Notes: generated from the sequence alone by a model not told the origin. A DNA stretch of 64,000 nt from Flavobacterium psychrotrophum (GCF_003403075.1 NZ_CP031557.1:4030001-4094000), one strand, 5' to 3'; counted from the first letter of the stretch, positions 9,005 through 17,681 are shown. Numbers and translations are program-made.

Positions 9005-9853
9005 CTAATCGTTATTTACAATAAGCTTATAGCCTTTGCCGTGGATGCTTACAATTTGTATGGCGGGTTCTGCCTTTAGTTTTTTACGCAGTTTAGATAT
9101 AAACATATCCAGACTACGGCCCACAATAACACCCTCATCTTCCCACACCTCTTTTTGCAGGCGTTCACGCGGTACCTCAACATTAATGTTAGCCGCAAAG
9201 ATATCCAGCACCCGGCTTTCTTTTCCGGTCAGGGGTTGGCACTCATCTTTAACAATAAGCTTTTGCAGCCCCGGATAATATTGCACTTTGCCTATCAGCA
9301 CGCATTCTTTTTTCAAAGACAAGTTATCTGCTGTCTGTTGCTTTTGCTTACCGGAAAAACGTTGCCAGCCCACAAATAAGAAAAGAGGCAGCAGGCCAGC
9401 CGCCAGCCAGGCTCTATCTGAACGCTGCCTTAGCTTTACCGATACATAATAACACTTCTCTGGCAATGCACGTCCCAGGCACGGAGGCAGTTCCTTATTT
9501 TTTAAGGGCATGGTGTAGGCATACTGTATGGCATTATCACCACAACTATTAACCGTTACCGTATAGTTGTTAGGCAACAGCCCTGCACGTTCTTCAGCCA
9601 TAGTAATGGCTACCAGCGCGTCGGGTTTAATAGCTATCGGCTTTTCAAAATATATCTCAAATTCATTTTCATAGACCTTTTTTACAGGCAATACTCTCGA
9701 TGTACTGTCATTGCTGGCCAATAGCAGCTTGTGCCCTATCCGCCGGAGGGAAACAATTTGTTCTGTTTCGGGTACTGTTTTATTACGCCCAGTTACAAAA
9801 GCAGAGAGCGAAACCACCGCACAGCCCAGCAGGATGTATACATATTTAACCAT
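9005..9853 (-). CDS. Membrane-anchored OmpR-type winged-helix regulator
   Basis: This 282-residue one-component regulator starts with a membrane segment (MVKYVYILLGCAVVSLSAFV). A periplasmic domain of about 130 residues follows, containing paired Cys residues (NSCGDNA, PPCLGRALPEKCYY). A second transmembrane helix sits near 152-170 (WLAAGLLPLFLFVGW). The C-terminal Trans_reg_C winged helix occupies about 205-280 (LDIFAANINVEVPRERLQKEVW, SLDMFISKLRKKL, IVSIHGKGYKL). No receiver domain is present. The order is reversed relative to ToxR/CadC, with the DNA-binding domain C-terminal. It is divergent from the DoxX gene, and three phased TTTACA repeats lie between them. Confidence 0.85.
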   Translation of the reverse strand: MVKYVYILLGCAVVSLSAFVTGRNKTVPETEQIVSLRRIGHKLLLASNDSTSRVLPVKKVYENEFEIYFEKPIAIKPDALVAITMAEERAGLLPNNYTVTVNSCGDNAIQYAYTMPLKNKELPPCLGRALPEKCYYVSVKLRQRSDRAWLAAGLLPLFLFVGWQRFSGKQKQQTADNLSLKKECVLIGKVQYYPGLQKLIVKDECQPLTGKESRVLDIFAANINVEVPRERLQKEVWEDEGVIVGRSLDMFISKLRKKLKAEPAIQIVSIHGKGYKLIVNND

Positions 9854-9902
9854 GGGTTAAAAATAACAATTTACACCATGCGAATATCGCCGAAATCCAG
9901 AT

Positions 9903-9929
9903 TTTACATTTGTTTACAATCATTTTACA
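9903..9929. promoter_or_regulatory. Three helically phased TTTACA direct repeats
   Basis: TTTACA occurs at 9903-9908, 9913-9918 and 9924-9929, with 10- and 11-base periodicity, inside the divergent promoter region of the winged-helix regulator and doxX. OmpR-type winged helices bind direct repeats with about one-turn spacing, so this is a plausible operator for the neighbouring regulator (inference). Confidence 0.5.
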
Positions 9930-9987
9930 GGCTTTTACCTCGCTTGTTTTCAGCCTGCTATAGTTTTGCTGAAAATCAATAAAACGT

Positions 9988-10416
9988 ATGAATAATAAAA
10001 TTTTTACATCAGCCCCACTTTGGGCAAACGGCATTGTTATTATCAGGGTATTTACCGGGATGCTCATTATTATGTATGGCAAAGAGATTTTTGAGGAAGG
10101 TGTAATGAACGATTACACGCACTTTTTAAGCGATGTAGGCTTTCCTGCCCCGGGGTTTATGGCACACTTTGCCAAGGTTACCGAAATTGTGGGTGGCGTA
10201 ATGCTTATCCTGGGTTTGTTTACACGGCTGGTAACAGTGCCGCTCATGATCATTATGATGGTAGTTATCCGTTATATGGCCGGCGGCAGCTTTTTTAACG
10301 GCGGTACGGCTTCAGATTTCTTTTTACTGTTCCTGCTGTTCTTTTTAATGGGGTCTGGTAAATACAGCCTCGACTATCTGCTGTTTGACCGAAAAAAGGC
10401 AATCGAAACCGCATAA
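9988..10416 (+). CDS. DoxX family membrane protein
   Basis: This 142-residue membrane protein has four predicted helices. Its first helix carries the DoxX-like RVFTGMLIIMYGKEIF, and AKVTEIVGGVMLILGLFTR follows, where E and GG mark the second helix of the family. DoxX-type proteins are small membrane partners of redox enzymes or of unknown function. The -7-like TAGTTTTG at 9961-9968 precedes the ATG by 19 bases. Its divergent neighbour has periplasmic Cys pairs, so a redox or envelope-stress response linking the two is a reasonable but untested inference. Confidence 0.85.
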   Translation: MNNKIFTSAPLWANGIVIIRVFTGMLIIMYGKEIFEEGVMNDYTHFLSDVGFPAPGFMAHFAKVTEIVGGVMLILGLFTRLVTVPLMIIMMVVIRYMAGGSFFNGGTASDFFLLFLLFFLMGSGKYSLDYLLFDRKKAIETA

Positions 10417-10421
10417 AAAAG

Positions 10422-10477
10422 CCACAGATCATACCGGTGCACAAAAACCCCTGTGTGCCTTATGGTATGATCTGCGG
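10422..10477. repeat. Hairpin repeat downstream of doxX
   Basis: CAGATCATACC (10425-10435) pairs exactly with GGTATGATCTG (10464-10474), with partial GTGCACA/TGTGTGC pairing inside. There is no strong T-run, so it is a hairpin repeat rather than a clear terminator. Confidence 0.6.
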
Positions 10478-10520
10478 AAAAATTAACTGAACTAAAAATA
10501 GAATTAACCCTGTTGTAGGT

Positions 10521-10802
10521 TTAAATAAGGTTTATGATAAAAAGAAAGGTGTTTACAATAACACTCGTCCAAAAAAGATTGAATGTAATTTTTGGAGACA
10601 GCTGAGACAACAGTGCCCCATTATAGCTTACGCAAAGTACCACCGCAATAAACAGCTGCACCATTTGTATGGGTGCGTTGCCGTTCATTAAAATTGTCAT
10701 GGCAGCAAGGCCGCCCACACAGCTTTGTACCATTACACCAAGGGTTGAAAAACCAAGGAATCCGCGTGTATAATTCTGTAAAAAATATTGATAAGTGCTC
10801 AT
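10521..10802 (-). CDS. Small membrane protein of unknown function
   Basis: The ATG at 10800-10802 gives 93 residues (MSTYQYFLQNYTRGFLGFST...). Three hydrophobic segments are visible, at about residues 14-38, 47-65 and 73-92. No family is recognised. It lies downstream of the phosphoesterase gene on the same strand, separated by about 95 bases, so it may be read from that transcript. The coding call rests on frame length and consistent membrane-protein composition. Confidence 0.5.
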   Translation of the reverse strand: MSTYQYFLQNYTRGFLGFSTLGVMVQSCVGGLAAMTILMNGNAPIQMVQLFIAVVLCVSYNGALLSQLSPKITFNLFWTSVIVNTFLFIINLI

Positions 10803-10896
10803 AACCAATTGCTTTTAAATTATGAGTCAAAATTACAGCATCACAGCAGCTAATAACATGATATTAATCATGTTAGCACAACTATTTTTGATGTAT

Positions 10897-11625
10897 TTAA
10901 TTCCTGCCGTTCTCTTGTGGGTAGAGTTCAAATACCGGGTCGCTCTGCCAGTACTCTTTAGTATCGGCATCCATTATGGTAAGTGGCCCTTTAAAGGCAG
11001 CACCGGTATCTACATTCCAGATATTGGCTTTTTGTACGGGTACGGTAAGCCCAATGCGTGTTACAGGTGTATGTCCTATAAACACCTCTCTGTAATGGTT
11101 AAACCGTTTAGGATACAGCGCATCATCCGGCTTTAGGGCGGGGTTAAGCGCCAGTGCGGTTTCCCACAGGGTACGATCCCAGTAAAACATCCTGGGAAAA
11201 TACTCATGGTGAATACCATTGATATTGGTAAAGCCCGCGTGTACAAACAGGCGGTTACTATCATCCAGATGGTAATCTTTAAGGCTTTCTAAAAACAGTA
11301 AGTGCAGCTGTTTTTTATCTTTATCTAAAGCGGTGTAACGCTCCATTGTAATGCGTCCGCCGTGGTTAAACCACTGTTCGCTATACTGCCCGGTTTGCAG
11401 CCATTGCATTAGCAGGTCGTCATGGTTACCACGAATGTACAGGCAGCTGTGTGTAGCTTTCAGGGCAATAAGATAGTCTATCAGTTCAGGGCTCTGGCTC
11501 CAGCCGTCTACATAATCGCCTAAAAATATCAGGTGATCCTGGGGTGTTGCCCCGCTGCGTTGCAATATTTGTTCAAGTGCTTTAAGGCTTCCGTGAATGT
11601 CGCCAATTACAAGGGTTCTGCCCAT
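10897..11625 (-). CDS. Metallophosphoesterase (PPP-type serine/threonine phosphatase family)
   Basis: The start is set at the ATG at 11623-11625, which begins MGRTLVIGDIHGSLKALEQI; an earlier in-frame ATG adds 11 residues with no family match. The 242-residue protein carries all calcineurin-like metal motifs: GDIHG, GDYVDGW, GNHD and the late His in IGHTPV. Two-metal phosphoesterases of this bacterial PPP group act on phosphoproteins or dinucleotide polyphosphates; the substrate here is unknown. A minus-strand -7 element TACGTTTG lies at 11656-11663. Confidence 0.9.
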   Translation of the reverse strand: MGRTLVIGDIHGSLKALEQILQRSGATPQDHLIFLGDYVDGWSQSPELIDYLIALKATHSCLYIRGNHDDLLMQWLQTGQYSEQWFNHGGRITMERYTALDKDKKQLHLLFLESLKDYHLDDSNRLFVHAGFTNINGIHHEYFPRMFYWDRTLWETALALNPALKPDDALYPKRFNHYREVFIGHTPVTRIGLTVPVQKANIWNVDTGAAFKGPLTIMDADTKEYWQSDPVFELYPQENGRN

Positions 11626-11655
11626 AGCAATTTTTTTAAGATGGTGTATTAAGTG

Positions 11656-11663
11656 CAAACGTA
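11656..11663 (-). promoter_or_regulatory. Candidate -7 element of the phosphoesterase gene
   Basis: TACGTTTG on the minus strand, 31 bases before the chosen ATG. It supports the downstream start at 11625, because the upstream ATG (11658) would overlap the element. Confidence 0.5.
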
Positions 11664-11747
11664 AATTTAGTACTTTGCAGTAAAGTTTTATGCTATACTT
11701 TTATTAAAAAACCAAACACATTAAAACCAATTAAAAACCAGCACGTT

Positions 11748-13493
11748 ATGACTAAAAAATTACTATTACTGCTTGGCCTAATTTCATTTTCAGGCTTTGC
11801 ATCGTTACCTGTAAACATTTATGATGGGGTTTTGGCTAATAGCACTCCTAATGATGTAGCAGCATCCTGCCCAGCCCCCCTAAACCTTGCCGTGACTAAT
11901 ATAACGCTTACCAGTGCTGTACTAAGCTGGACAGACACAGGCATGGCTACTGCCTGGGAAGTTCTTATAGTACCGCAGGGTAGCCCCGCCAGCGGGCCAG
12001 GAACACTATCTGTATCAAACCCCTATGTGGTAACAGGCCTTACGCCGGGTACGTGCTATAGTTTCTATGTACGTGCCGTTTGCGATGCCACTACTGCAAG
12101 TGCCTACTCAGGGCCTTTTAATTTTTGTATAGAGGAAAATATCCTGAGCGGAATCGTAAGGTATGAGACCAATGGCGATGGTGTATGTAACACACAGGAT
12201 AACGTATTGCCTTTTGCACAACTGGAGGTGTTCTTTAATAATATTTTTGCCTTTACAACCTATGCCGATGCAAACGGGCGTTATAGAGCAACAATATCTC
12301 CGGAACAAACCGTAGTTTCGGTACATCCGGTGCTTCCGGCAGGTTTTCCTGATACAACTGTTCCGGCAACGGAAGTAATATTTACCGGTATGGGCCAGGA
12401 ACGCTCTATAGGTATTTGCCTGCCGGCTCCTAACGAGATCATTAACGACCTGGCGATAGCGGTAACCCCCATAGGACAGGCGAAACCGGGTTTTGATGCC
12501 CAGTATAAAGTAGTTGTAACAAACTTGGGAGCAAATAGCTTTTCTGCTGCTGAGGCAACACTTATTTTTGACACTACCCGCCTTACGCTTGTAAGCGCAT
12601 CTGTACCATATACTATTACGGGTAATGACATAAGCCTGCAACCCCGGGATATTGCCCCTTTTGGTGTTTTAGAAGCCACGCTTATCTTTAATCTTATGCA
12701 ACCTCCGGTAAACAACGGAGAAGATATATTATCGTTTCATGGCTATCTGGTTCCGCCCGCCGGAGAGGACACAGATCATCTCGCAAATAATTACGCAACC
12801 CTTTTTCAGACCATTGTAAATTCTTACGACCCTAACAACGTGGTGGTAAGCGAAGGCTCGCTGGTACCACTGGAAGAGGAAGCACGAAATGGCAGTTACC
12901 TGCATTATACCATCAATTTTCAGAATACCGGTACCGCAGCAGCTACTAATGTACGTATAACCAACACTATCGACGCACTACTTGATGCCGACAGCTTTTT
13001 GCCTATTGCGTCGAGCCACACCTATACTGTAACACGAAATGAAAATGCACTGGAATTTAAATTTGATGATATCGACCTGCCGGACAGCACTACCAATGAG
13101 CCCGCAAGCCACGGATGGGTATCGTTCAGGGTTAAGCCAAAAGCTACCATTGCAGAGAACGATATTGCTTACAGTACCGCAAACATATTTTTTGATTATA
13201 ACCCCGCCATTGTAACGAATACCGCCGAGGTAAAATTTTACTCTGTACTGGCCACAGACGGCTTTACATCTAAAAACATACAACTATATCCTAACCCGGT
13301 AAACGATGTGCTTAATATAAGCCTGACTGATGGCATCTTACAATCGGTTACGGTATACGACCTTAACGGCAGGCTATGCCTAACGTCTGGTAATGCAGCG
13401 GTTATAGATACGCACCAGCTTACCTCTGGGCTTTATATGGCAAAAGTAGTTACCAATAAAGGCACCGGGAATTATAAGTTAATAAAGAGATAA
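11748..13493 (+). CDS. T9SS-secreted protein with fibronectin III domain
   Basis: This 581-residue secreted protein has a signal peptide (MTKKLLLLLGLISFSGFA) and a fibronectin type III domain at about 40-130 (LNLAVTNITLTSAVLSWTD, GLTPGTCYSFYVRAVC). The middle has a CNA-B-like or SdrD-like stretch (VRYETNGDGVCNTQDNVLPF). A domain of repeated beta-sandwich character follows at about 355-490 (YLHYTINFQNTGTAAATNVR, NIFFDYNPAIVTNTA). The tail is a type A T9SS sorting signal (LYPNPVNDVLNISL ... GLYMAKVVTNKGTGNYKLIKR). The tail should direct export by the PorSS/T9SS machinery and anchoring at the cell surface. The function is probably adhesive or structural; no catalytic motif is visible. Confidence 0.88.
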   Translation: MTKKLLLLLGLISFSGFASLPVNIYDGVLANSTPNDVAASCPAPLNLAVTNITLTSAVLSWTDTGMATAWEVLIVPQGSPASGPGTLSVSNPYVVTGLTPGTCYSFYVRAVCDATTASAYSGPFNFCIEENILSGIVRYETNGDGVCNTQDNVLPFAQLEVFFNNIFAFTTYADANGRYRATISPEQTVVSVHPVLPAGFPDTTVPATEVIFTGMGQERSIGICLPAPNEIINDLAIAVTPIGQAKPGFDAQYKVVVTNLGANSFSAAEATLIFDTTRLTLVSASVPYTITGNDISLQPRDIAPFGVLEATLIFNLMQPPVNNGEDILSFHGYLVPPAGEDTDHLANNYATLFQTIVNSYDPNNVVVSEGSLVPLEEEARNGSYLHYTINFQNTGTAAATNVRITNTIDALLDADSFLPIASSHTYTVTRNENALEFKFDDIDLPDSTTNEPASHGWVSFRVKPKATIAENDIAYSTANIFFDYNPAIVTNTAEVKFYSVLATDGFTSKNIQLYPNPVNDVLNISLTDGILQSVTVYDLNGRLCLTSGNAAVIDTHQLTSGLYMAKVVTNKGTGNYKLIKR

Positions 13494-13500
13494 TAACAAG

Positions 13501-13522
13501 GCGGCACGTAAGTGTCGCTTTT
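13501..13522 (+). terminator. Hairpin terminator after the T9SS gene
   Basis: GCGGCAC, a GTAA loop, GTGTCGC and then TTTT: a 7-base-pair stem with one G-T pair, 7 bases past the stop. The short T-run makes it moderate. Confidence 0.6.
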
Positions 13523-13533
13523 AGATTGTAATT

Positions 13534-13992
13534 ATGAAAGCAATAGTTTCCATCTTGTTTCTTTTCAGTTTTTATTACTGCAATAGTCAGGGTATTGATA
13601 TTAACTTACTAAGTGCTCCCGCAAAAGATGTTTATAAAGAAATTGCACGTATAGAAGCGCATTTGAAAGATAGTAAAACCAATAAAACTATTGAAAGATG
13701 GCCTGCGGATATGCTGGCTGAATTGTCTGGGCATAGTGCAAAATTTGTTGATGGCGATTATTTCGGAGCAATTTATGAGGTAAATGAAGAAGACATCACA
13801 TATTGGAAAGAGTGGTTCAATACGAACCGGGATAAATTTTCATATTATAATGCAGCTGACATCAGTGAGAAAATATTAAAAACATCATCTATAATACAAC
13901 TGGAATATGAACAGGGTTTGTTCCGCTATTCGGTTTCAGAAAGCGAGATGGAAAGGTATAAGGAAATTTCACTAAAAATGAAAACACCTTAA
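13534..13992 (+). CDS. Small secreted protein of unknown function
   Basis: This 152-residue protein has a signal peptide (MKAIVSILFLFSFYYCNSQG). The mature region is helical and charged (DVYKEIARIEAHLKDSKTNK, then FNTNRDKFSYYNAADISEKIL). No family is recognised and no lipobox is evident, although a Cys sits at position 16. Its base composition is more AT-rich than the T9SS gene before it. It is bounded by two hairpin terminators (13501-13522 and 14041-14067), so it is probably its own short transcription unit or an attenuated continuation of the upstream one. Confidence 0.6.
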   Translation: MKAIVSILFLFSFYYCNSQGIDINLLSAPAKDVYKEIARIEAHLKDSKTNKTIERWPADMLAELSGHSAKFVDGDYFGAIYEVNEEDITYWKEWFNTNRDKFSYYNAADISEKILKTSSIIQLEYEQGLFRYSVSESEMERYKEISLKMKTP

Positions 13993-14040
13993 ATTAATTA
14001 TTAGGGCACACTTGCATGCTCTGGTTAAAAATAAATAACT

Positions 14041-14067
14041 AGCGGTACCCAGGTGCCGCTTTTTTTA
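14041..14067 (+). terminator. Terminator hairpin after the small secreted gene
   Basis: AGCGGTACC pairs with GGTGCCGCT (one G-T pair), followed by a seven-T run. The T-run overlaps the stop of the convergent gene at 14065. Confidence 0.8.
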
Positions 14068-14361
14068 TACAATGAATTTTAAAGTAAAAAGCAGGAGGGC
14101 AAAAGCGATTACTACAATGAGATGTATGATTGCTGAAGGTTTGTTTGTCTTATCATTGCCTACTTTTACTGCATTATAGATGCAAAGAAACAGGCTGAAA
14201 ACAGGCAGTAGAAATATAAGCATAATGCCTAAGCCAGGATTGCAGGGCCCTGAAGGGTAGAGATAGGCTAAGTAGTTAATAAGGCCGAAGGCTACCAAAT
14301 AGAATAACAATGTTTGACCCGTTTTTCGAATGGTTTTATTTTGCAAAATAGTAGTTATCAT
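14065..14361 (-). CDS. Small three-helix membrane protein
   Basis: This 98-residue protein has three hydrophobic segments: TLLFYLVAFGLINYLAYLY, LGIMLIFLLPVFSLFLCIYN and IIHLIVVIAFALLLFTLKFI. No family is recognised. It starts 4 bases after the stop of the AlbA_2 protein gene on the same strand, so the two should share a transcript. The tight spacing with a Schlafen-type protein makes a functional pair possible, but nothing in its sequence states a role. Confidence 0.6.
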   Translation of the reverse strand: MITTILQNKTIRKTGQTLLFYLVAFGLINYLAYLYPSGPCNPGLGIMLIFLLPVFSLFLCIYNAVKVGNDKTNKPSAIIHLIVVIAFALLLFTLKFIV

Positions 14362-14365
14362 AAGA

Positions 14366-15520
14366 TCAATTAGTAGCCCTGTTGTACTTCATTTTCCGTA
14401 AAATCCGCATTGCCTCTTTAAAAGATACATACACGGCAGGATCTTTAAATGCTTTTAGAAGGGGCTTGGTATCTGCCAGTTTTTGCTTGGCATAGGTAAA
14501 GCCGTTCAGGTGGCATATCATCAGGGTACTGGGCAGGTTTTGCAGTTCCTTTTGTTCCCTTTCAGTAAGTTGTGTGCCTTTGTGCAGTTTGCTTATCAGC
14601 GCCAGTTGCGCATTATAGATATGGTGCATCATCTTACGATTGTACTGCGGCGGCTCAAACAACAGCTGCGACTCTATTTTGTAATTGCCATTTTCCTGAA
14701 AACGGATGCTTACCTGCTCCAGCGGATAATAACTGGTTTTGTCATTCAGCCCCAGTGCTACATATTCGGTAATGCTAAAGGTATCGTCGTTAAAGTCGAT
14801 ACTCACCTCATCTAAGGCAGAATAAAACAGTTTTACCTGCTCGTTTATCAGTTCGATGTCTACACGGCTAAAATACGTGCGCCCTTTTACGGTCTTTTTA
14901 TGTCCCGCCCAGCACACAATAAACAATTCTTTAAACACCTTGTAACGGGCAGTCATATCTTTATGGCGGTTGTTTATAAAGTCGATAACCCCTTCCAGCG
15001 TATGCTCTATACTGTTTCGGGAACCATTCTCTATATCTCCTACAGCAAGTTCATTGGCTGGGTTAGGCGTTACATCGTATCCGTCTACGGGAATTGAATT
15101 ACTACCCCGGCGAATAAAAATGGCACCTGCGGTTATGGTGTACACGTTCTTTTTAAAGTAAGATGTATGCCCACTCGGGCTTATGGTAACCAGCCCCACC
15201 ACACGGTCTTTACCCAAATGCGGAAACGGTACGTTTTCATACTGTATGCGGGGAGGGTGAACCAAAAAAGCATTCACAAGATTTTGTATGCGGGAGTCAT
15301 CGTAGAAGTCGGTTCCTGTAATTTCGTTATCACCATCTTCAACACCTACAACTATATAACTGTTGTTTGTAGGATTACTGTTACTCAGGGCGCAAATATG
15401 CTTTACAAACTTGGCCTTACCCTCTTTTGTATGCAGGTTTAGCTGGCGCTTTTTATCATAAAAGCTGCTCTCGTCGTTATGGGCGAGCAGGTTTTTTATG
15501 AGTAGGCGTTTGTTTAGCAT
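14366..15520 (-). CDS. AlbA_2 (Schlafen-type) domain protein
   Basis: This 384-residue protein has an N-terminal AlbA_2/Schlafen-like domain at about residues 1-150: ESSFYDKKRQLNLHTKEGK, FVKHICALSNSNPTNNSYIV, VGVEDGDNEITGTDF and GAIFIRRGSNSIPVD. This fold binds nucleic acid and in some families is a ribonuclease or a transcription regulator. The C-terminal 230 residues are unrecognised; they lack the usual ATPase or HTH partner and end in a basic helix (FKEAMRILRKMKYNRATN). It heads a two-gene unit with a small membrane protein. A regulatory or defence-related function is possible but unproven. Confidence 0.75.
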   Translation of the reverse strand: MLNKRLLIKNLLAHNDESSFYDKKRQLNLHTKEGKAKFVKHICALSNSNPTNNSYIVVGVEDGDNEITGTDFYDDSRIQNLVNAFLVHPPRIQYENVPFPHLGKDRVVGLVTISPSGHTSYFKKNVYTITAGAIFIRRGSNSIPVDGYDVTPNPANELAVGDIENGSRNSIEHTLEGVIDFINNRHKDMTARYKVFKELFIVCWAGHKKTVKGRTYFSRVDIELINEQVKLFYSALDEVSIDFNDDTFSITEYVALGLNDKTSYYPLEQVSIRFQENGNYKIESQLLFEPPQYNRKMMHHIYNAQLALISKLHKGTQLTEREQKELQNLPSTLMICHLNGFTYAKQKLADTKPLLKAFKDPAVYVSFKEAMRILRKMKYNRATN

Positions 15521-15696
15521 GAGAGTTTAGAATTTAGATTTCAGAATAAGCTTCACTCAAATCCTGCAATCCTTCAACAATTACTTATTTTGAAACTTCA
15601 GCATTTATAAATGCTTCTTTACAAATCTATTAAAATATAAACGCAATTGAAAGCCGTAACAATATCTTAAACTACAAAACTGAGCGGGTATTTTAG

Positions 15697-15704
15697 TATT
15701 TTTG
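15697..15704 (+). promoter_or_regulatory. Candidate -7 element of crtY
   Basis: TATTTTTG ends only 6 bases before the crtY ATG, so the transcript would be almost leaderless. Confidence 0.5.
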
Positions 15705-15710
15705 GAAATA

Positions 15711-16850
15711 ATGAAACACTACCACTATATTTTTGCGGGTTCTGGCCTGGCAGCACTCATGACGGTTTATAAAATGGCTGTTTCGGGCAAGTTTGCCGAT
15801 AAGCACATCCTGGTTATTGACCCAGATACCAAGCAGGCCAACGACCGTACCTGGTGCTACTGGGAAAAAGGCAGTGGTAACTGGGATGCCATTGTACACC
15901 GCAAATGGAATACCGCGCTTTTTGCCAATGAGCAATTTAAACGAAAGCTCAACTTTGATGGTTACCAGTACAAAATGGTGCGGGGTAAAGATTTCTACAA
16001 CTTTGTTTTTGATGAGATTAGTAAGCATCCGAATATTAACATTGTACGCCAGAAAGTTTCTGCTTTTAAAGACCTTGATACCTATGTAGAAGTAAAAGCT
16101 GACAACCAGGAATATACCTGCGATACATTTTTCAACAGTATTTATTGCACCGCCCTGCCTGCTGCCCAAAGCAATTATCCGGTATTGCATCAGCATTTTA
16201 TTGGCTGGCACATAAAGACTGACACACCTGCTTTTGATGCAGCCGTGCCTACATTTATGGATTTCAGCATACCACAGCGTGGCAATACCCGCTTTATGTA
16301 TGTACTGCCGTTTAGCCCAACTGAGGCCATTGTAGAATACACACTCTTTAGCAAAGACCTGCTTCCGGAAGCAGAATATGAAACTGCAATTAAGGATTAT
16401 CTGACCGAGAAAGGTATTAGTAGTTACGAAATTGTGGATAAAGAACGCGGCAGCATCCCCATGACGTCTTACAAGTTTTGGGAAAGCAATACCCGGAATA
16501 TAATAAACATCGGCTCTGCCGGAGGGTGGACAAAAGCCAGCACAGGCTACACTTTTCGCAACAGCGATAAACGCTCCGGACAGCTTATTGATACCTTGCT
16601 AAAGGGAACAGATTTTACGATATATCGTAAAAAATCAAAATTCTGGTTCTACGATTTGCTGCTGCTCGACATCCTGGCACGCACGAATGAAAAGGGCAGC
16701 AGCATATTTTCGGCAATGTTTCGAAAAGGCGATGCCGCACCCATCTTCAAATTTTTAGATGAGGAAACTTCGCTGGCTGAAGATCTCAGCGTAATTTGGC
16801 GTTGCCCGAAAGGATTGTTTATAAAGGCACTGCTGAAAAGATTATTTTAA
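15711..16850 (+). CDS. crtY: Lycopene beta-cyclase
   Basis: This 379-residue lycopene cyclase of the CrtY type introduces beta-ionone rings on the way to beta-carotene and zeaxanthin, the yellow pigments of many Flavobacteria. It starts with an FAD/NAD-binding beta-alpha-beta unit (YHYIFAGSGLAALMTVYKM) and has NDRTWCYWEK, the conserved family motif near residue 45. Further landmarks are VEYTLFSKDLL, ERGSIPMTS and NIGSAGGWTKASTGYTF. It is alone here, with no crtB, crtI or crtZ within the window. The ATG at 15711 is preferred over an in-frame TTG three codons upstream. Confidence 0.92.
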   Translation: MKHYHYIFAGSGLAALMTVYKMAVSGKFADKHILVIDPDTKQANDRTWCYWEKGSGNWDAIVHRKWNTALFANEQFKRKLNFDGYQYKMVRGKDFYNFVFDEISKHPNINIVRQKVSAFKDLDTYVEVKADNQEYTCDTFFNSIYCTALPAAQSNYPVLHQHFIGWHIKTDTPAFDAAVPTFMDFSIPQRGNTRFMYVLPFSPTEAIVEYTLFSKDLLPEAEYETAIKDYLTEKGISSYEIVDKERGSIPMTSYKFWESNTRNIINIGSAGGWTKASTGYTFRNSDKRSGQLIDTLLKGTDFTIYRKKSKFWFYDLLLLDILARTNEKGSSIFSAMFRKGDAAPIFKFLDEETSLAEDLSVIWRCPKGLFIKALLKRLF

Positions 16851-17014
16851 ATTATAAATTTTGAGTTTTAAATTATTGCCATGCGGACTCTGAGGCTAAG
16901 CGGCTCAAAAGCCCAGCGGCTGAGTAACTTTAAAAACTTTCAACTTTACAACTTTTGACTTAAATCTATCTGTAATAAAAATTGATACATTTATATTTTT
17001 AAATCTAAAATAAC

Positions 17015-17022
17015 TATCTTTG
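17015..17022 (+). promoter_or_regulatory. Candidate -7 element of the bacilliredoxin gene
   Basis: TATCTTTG matches TAnnTTTG and ends 26 bases before the ATG at 17049. Confidence 0.5.
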
Positions 17023-17048
17023 CAGCATCAACTTTAATTAGTATTGTT

Positions 17049-17459
17049 ATGTATCCTGAAGAACTGGTAAGACCAATGCGTGCTGAGCTTTCAGACGCTG
17101 GTTTTAAAGAAATATTTAGCGCTGAAGATGTTAAGAACGAAATAACTAAAGAGGGTACTACCCTTGTAGTCGTTAATTCTGTTTGTGGCTGTGCAGCGCG
17201 CAACGCCCGTCCGGGTGCAAAAATGAGCCTTGCTAACGGTAAAACACCAGATAACCTTATAACGGTATTTGCAGGTGTAGATAAAGAAGCAGTAGACGAA
17301 GCAAGGGGCCTAATGTTCCCTTTCCCTCCGTCATCACCTAGTATGGCACTTTTCAAAAACGGTGAGCTTGTACACATGTTAGAGCGTCACCACATTGAAG
17401 GCCGTCCTGCAGATATGATTGCAGAGAACCTTAAAGATGCTTACGACGAGTTTTGCTAA
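17049..17459 (+). CDS. BrxA/BrxB family bacilliredoxin
   Basis: This 136-residue protein of the YphP/YqiW (DUF1094) family carries the Cys-Gly-Cys active site at residues 46-48 in VVVNSVCGCAARNARPG. FPFPPSSPSMALF and the ERHHIEG segment, both family hallmarks, follow. In Bacillus such proteins remove bacillithiol from oxidised thiols; in Flavobacteria a thiol-disulphide role is inferred. It is monocistronic, with its own promoter element and a strong terminator. Confidence 0.92.
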   Translation: MYPEELVRPMRAELSDAGFKEIFSAEDVKNEITKEGTTLVVVNSVCGCAARNARPGAKMSLANGKTPDNLITVFAGVDKEAVDEARGLMFPFPPSSPSMALFKNGELVHMLERHHIEGRPADMIAENLKDAYDEFC

Positions 17460-17485
17460 GAAACATTTGTTACAAAAAGATACTT

Positions 17486-17515
17486 AACCACGCCCTTAGG
17501 CGTGGTTTCTTTTTT
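17486..17515 (+). terminator. Terminator after the bacilliredoxin gene
   Basis: AACCACGCC pairs exactly with GGCGTGGTT around a CTTA loop, followed by a T-rich tail. Confidence 0.93.
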
Positions 17516-17681
17516 GTCTTAAAGCCTAAAGTTATAAGGTAATAAAACGTAGGATGCGACCCGGTAATCTTTAAATTTACCAATCTCAAAATATTCAAAT
17601 CCTCCTTCTCTATGCCTGCATACTAATTATTTTTAGAAATCCGAAAAAAGGTACTACTTTTACGCGAATTTTTAAAAAGGT

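Noticed and set aside
13501..14067. Integron-like attC sites around the small secreted gene
   Set aside because: The two hairpins flanking it fit simple terminators with T-tails; no integrase or recombination-site consensus was seen.
16855..16965. Possible small gene between crtY and the bacilliredoxin gene
   Set aside because: No start followed by a long frame; composition is repeat-like.
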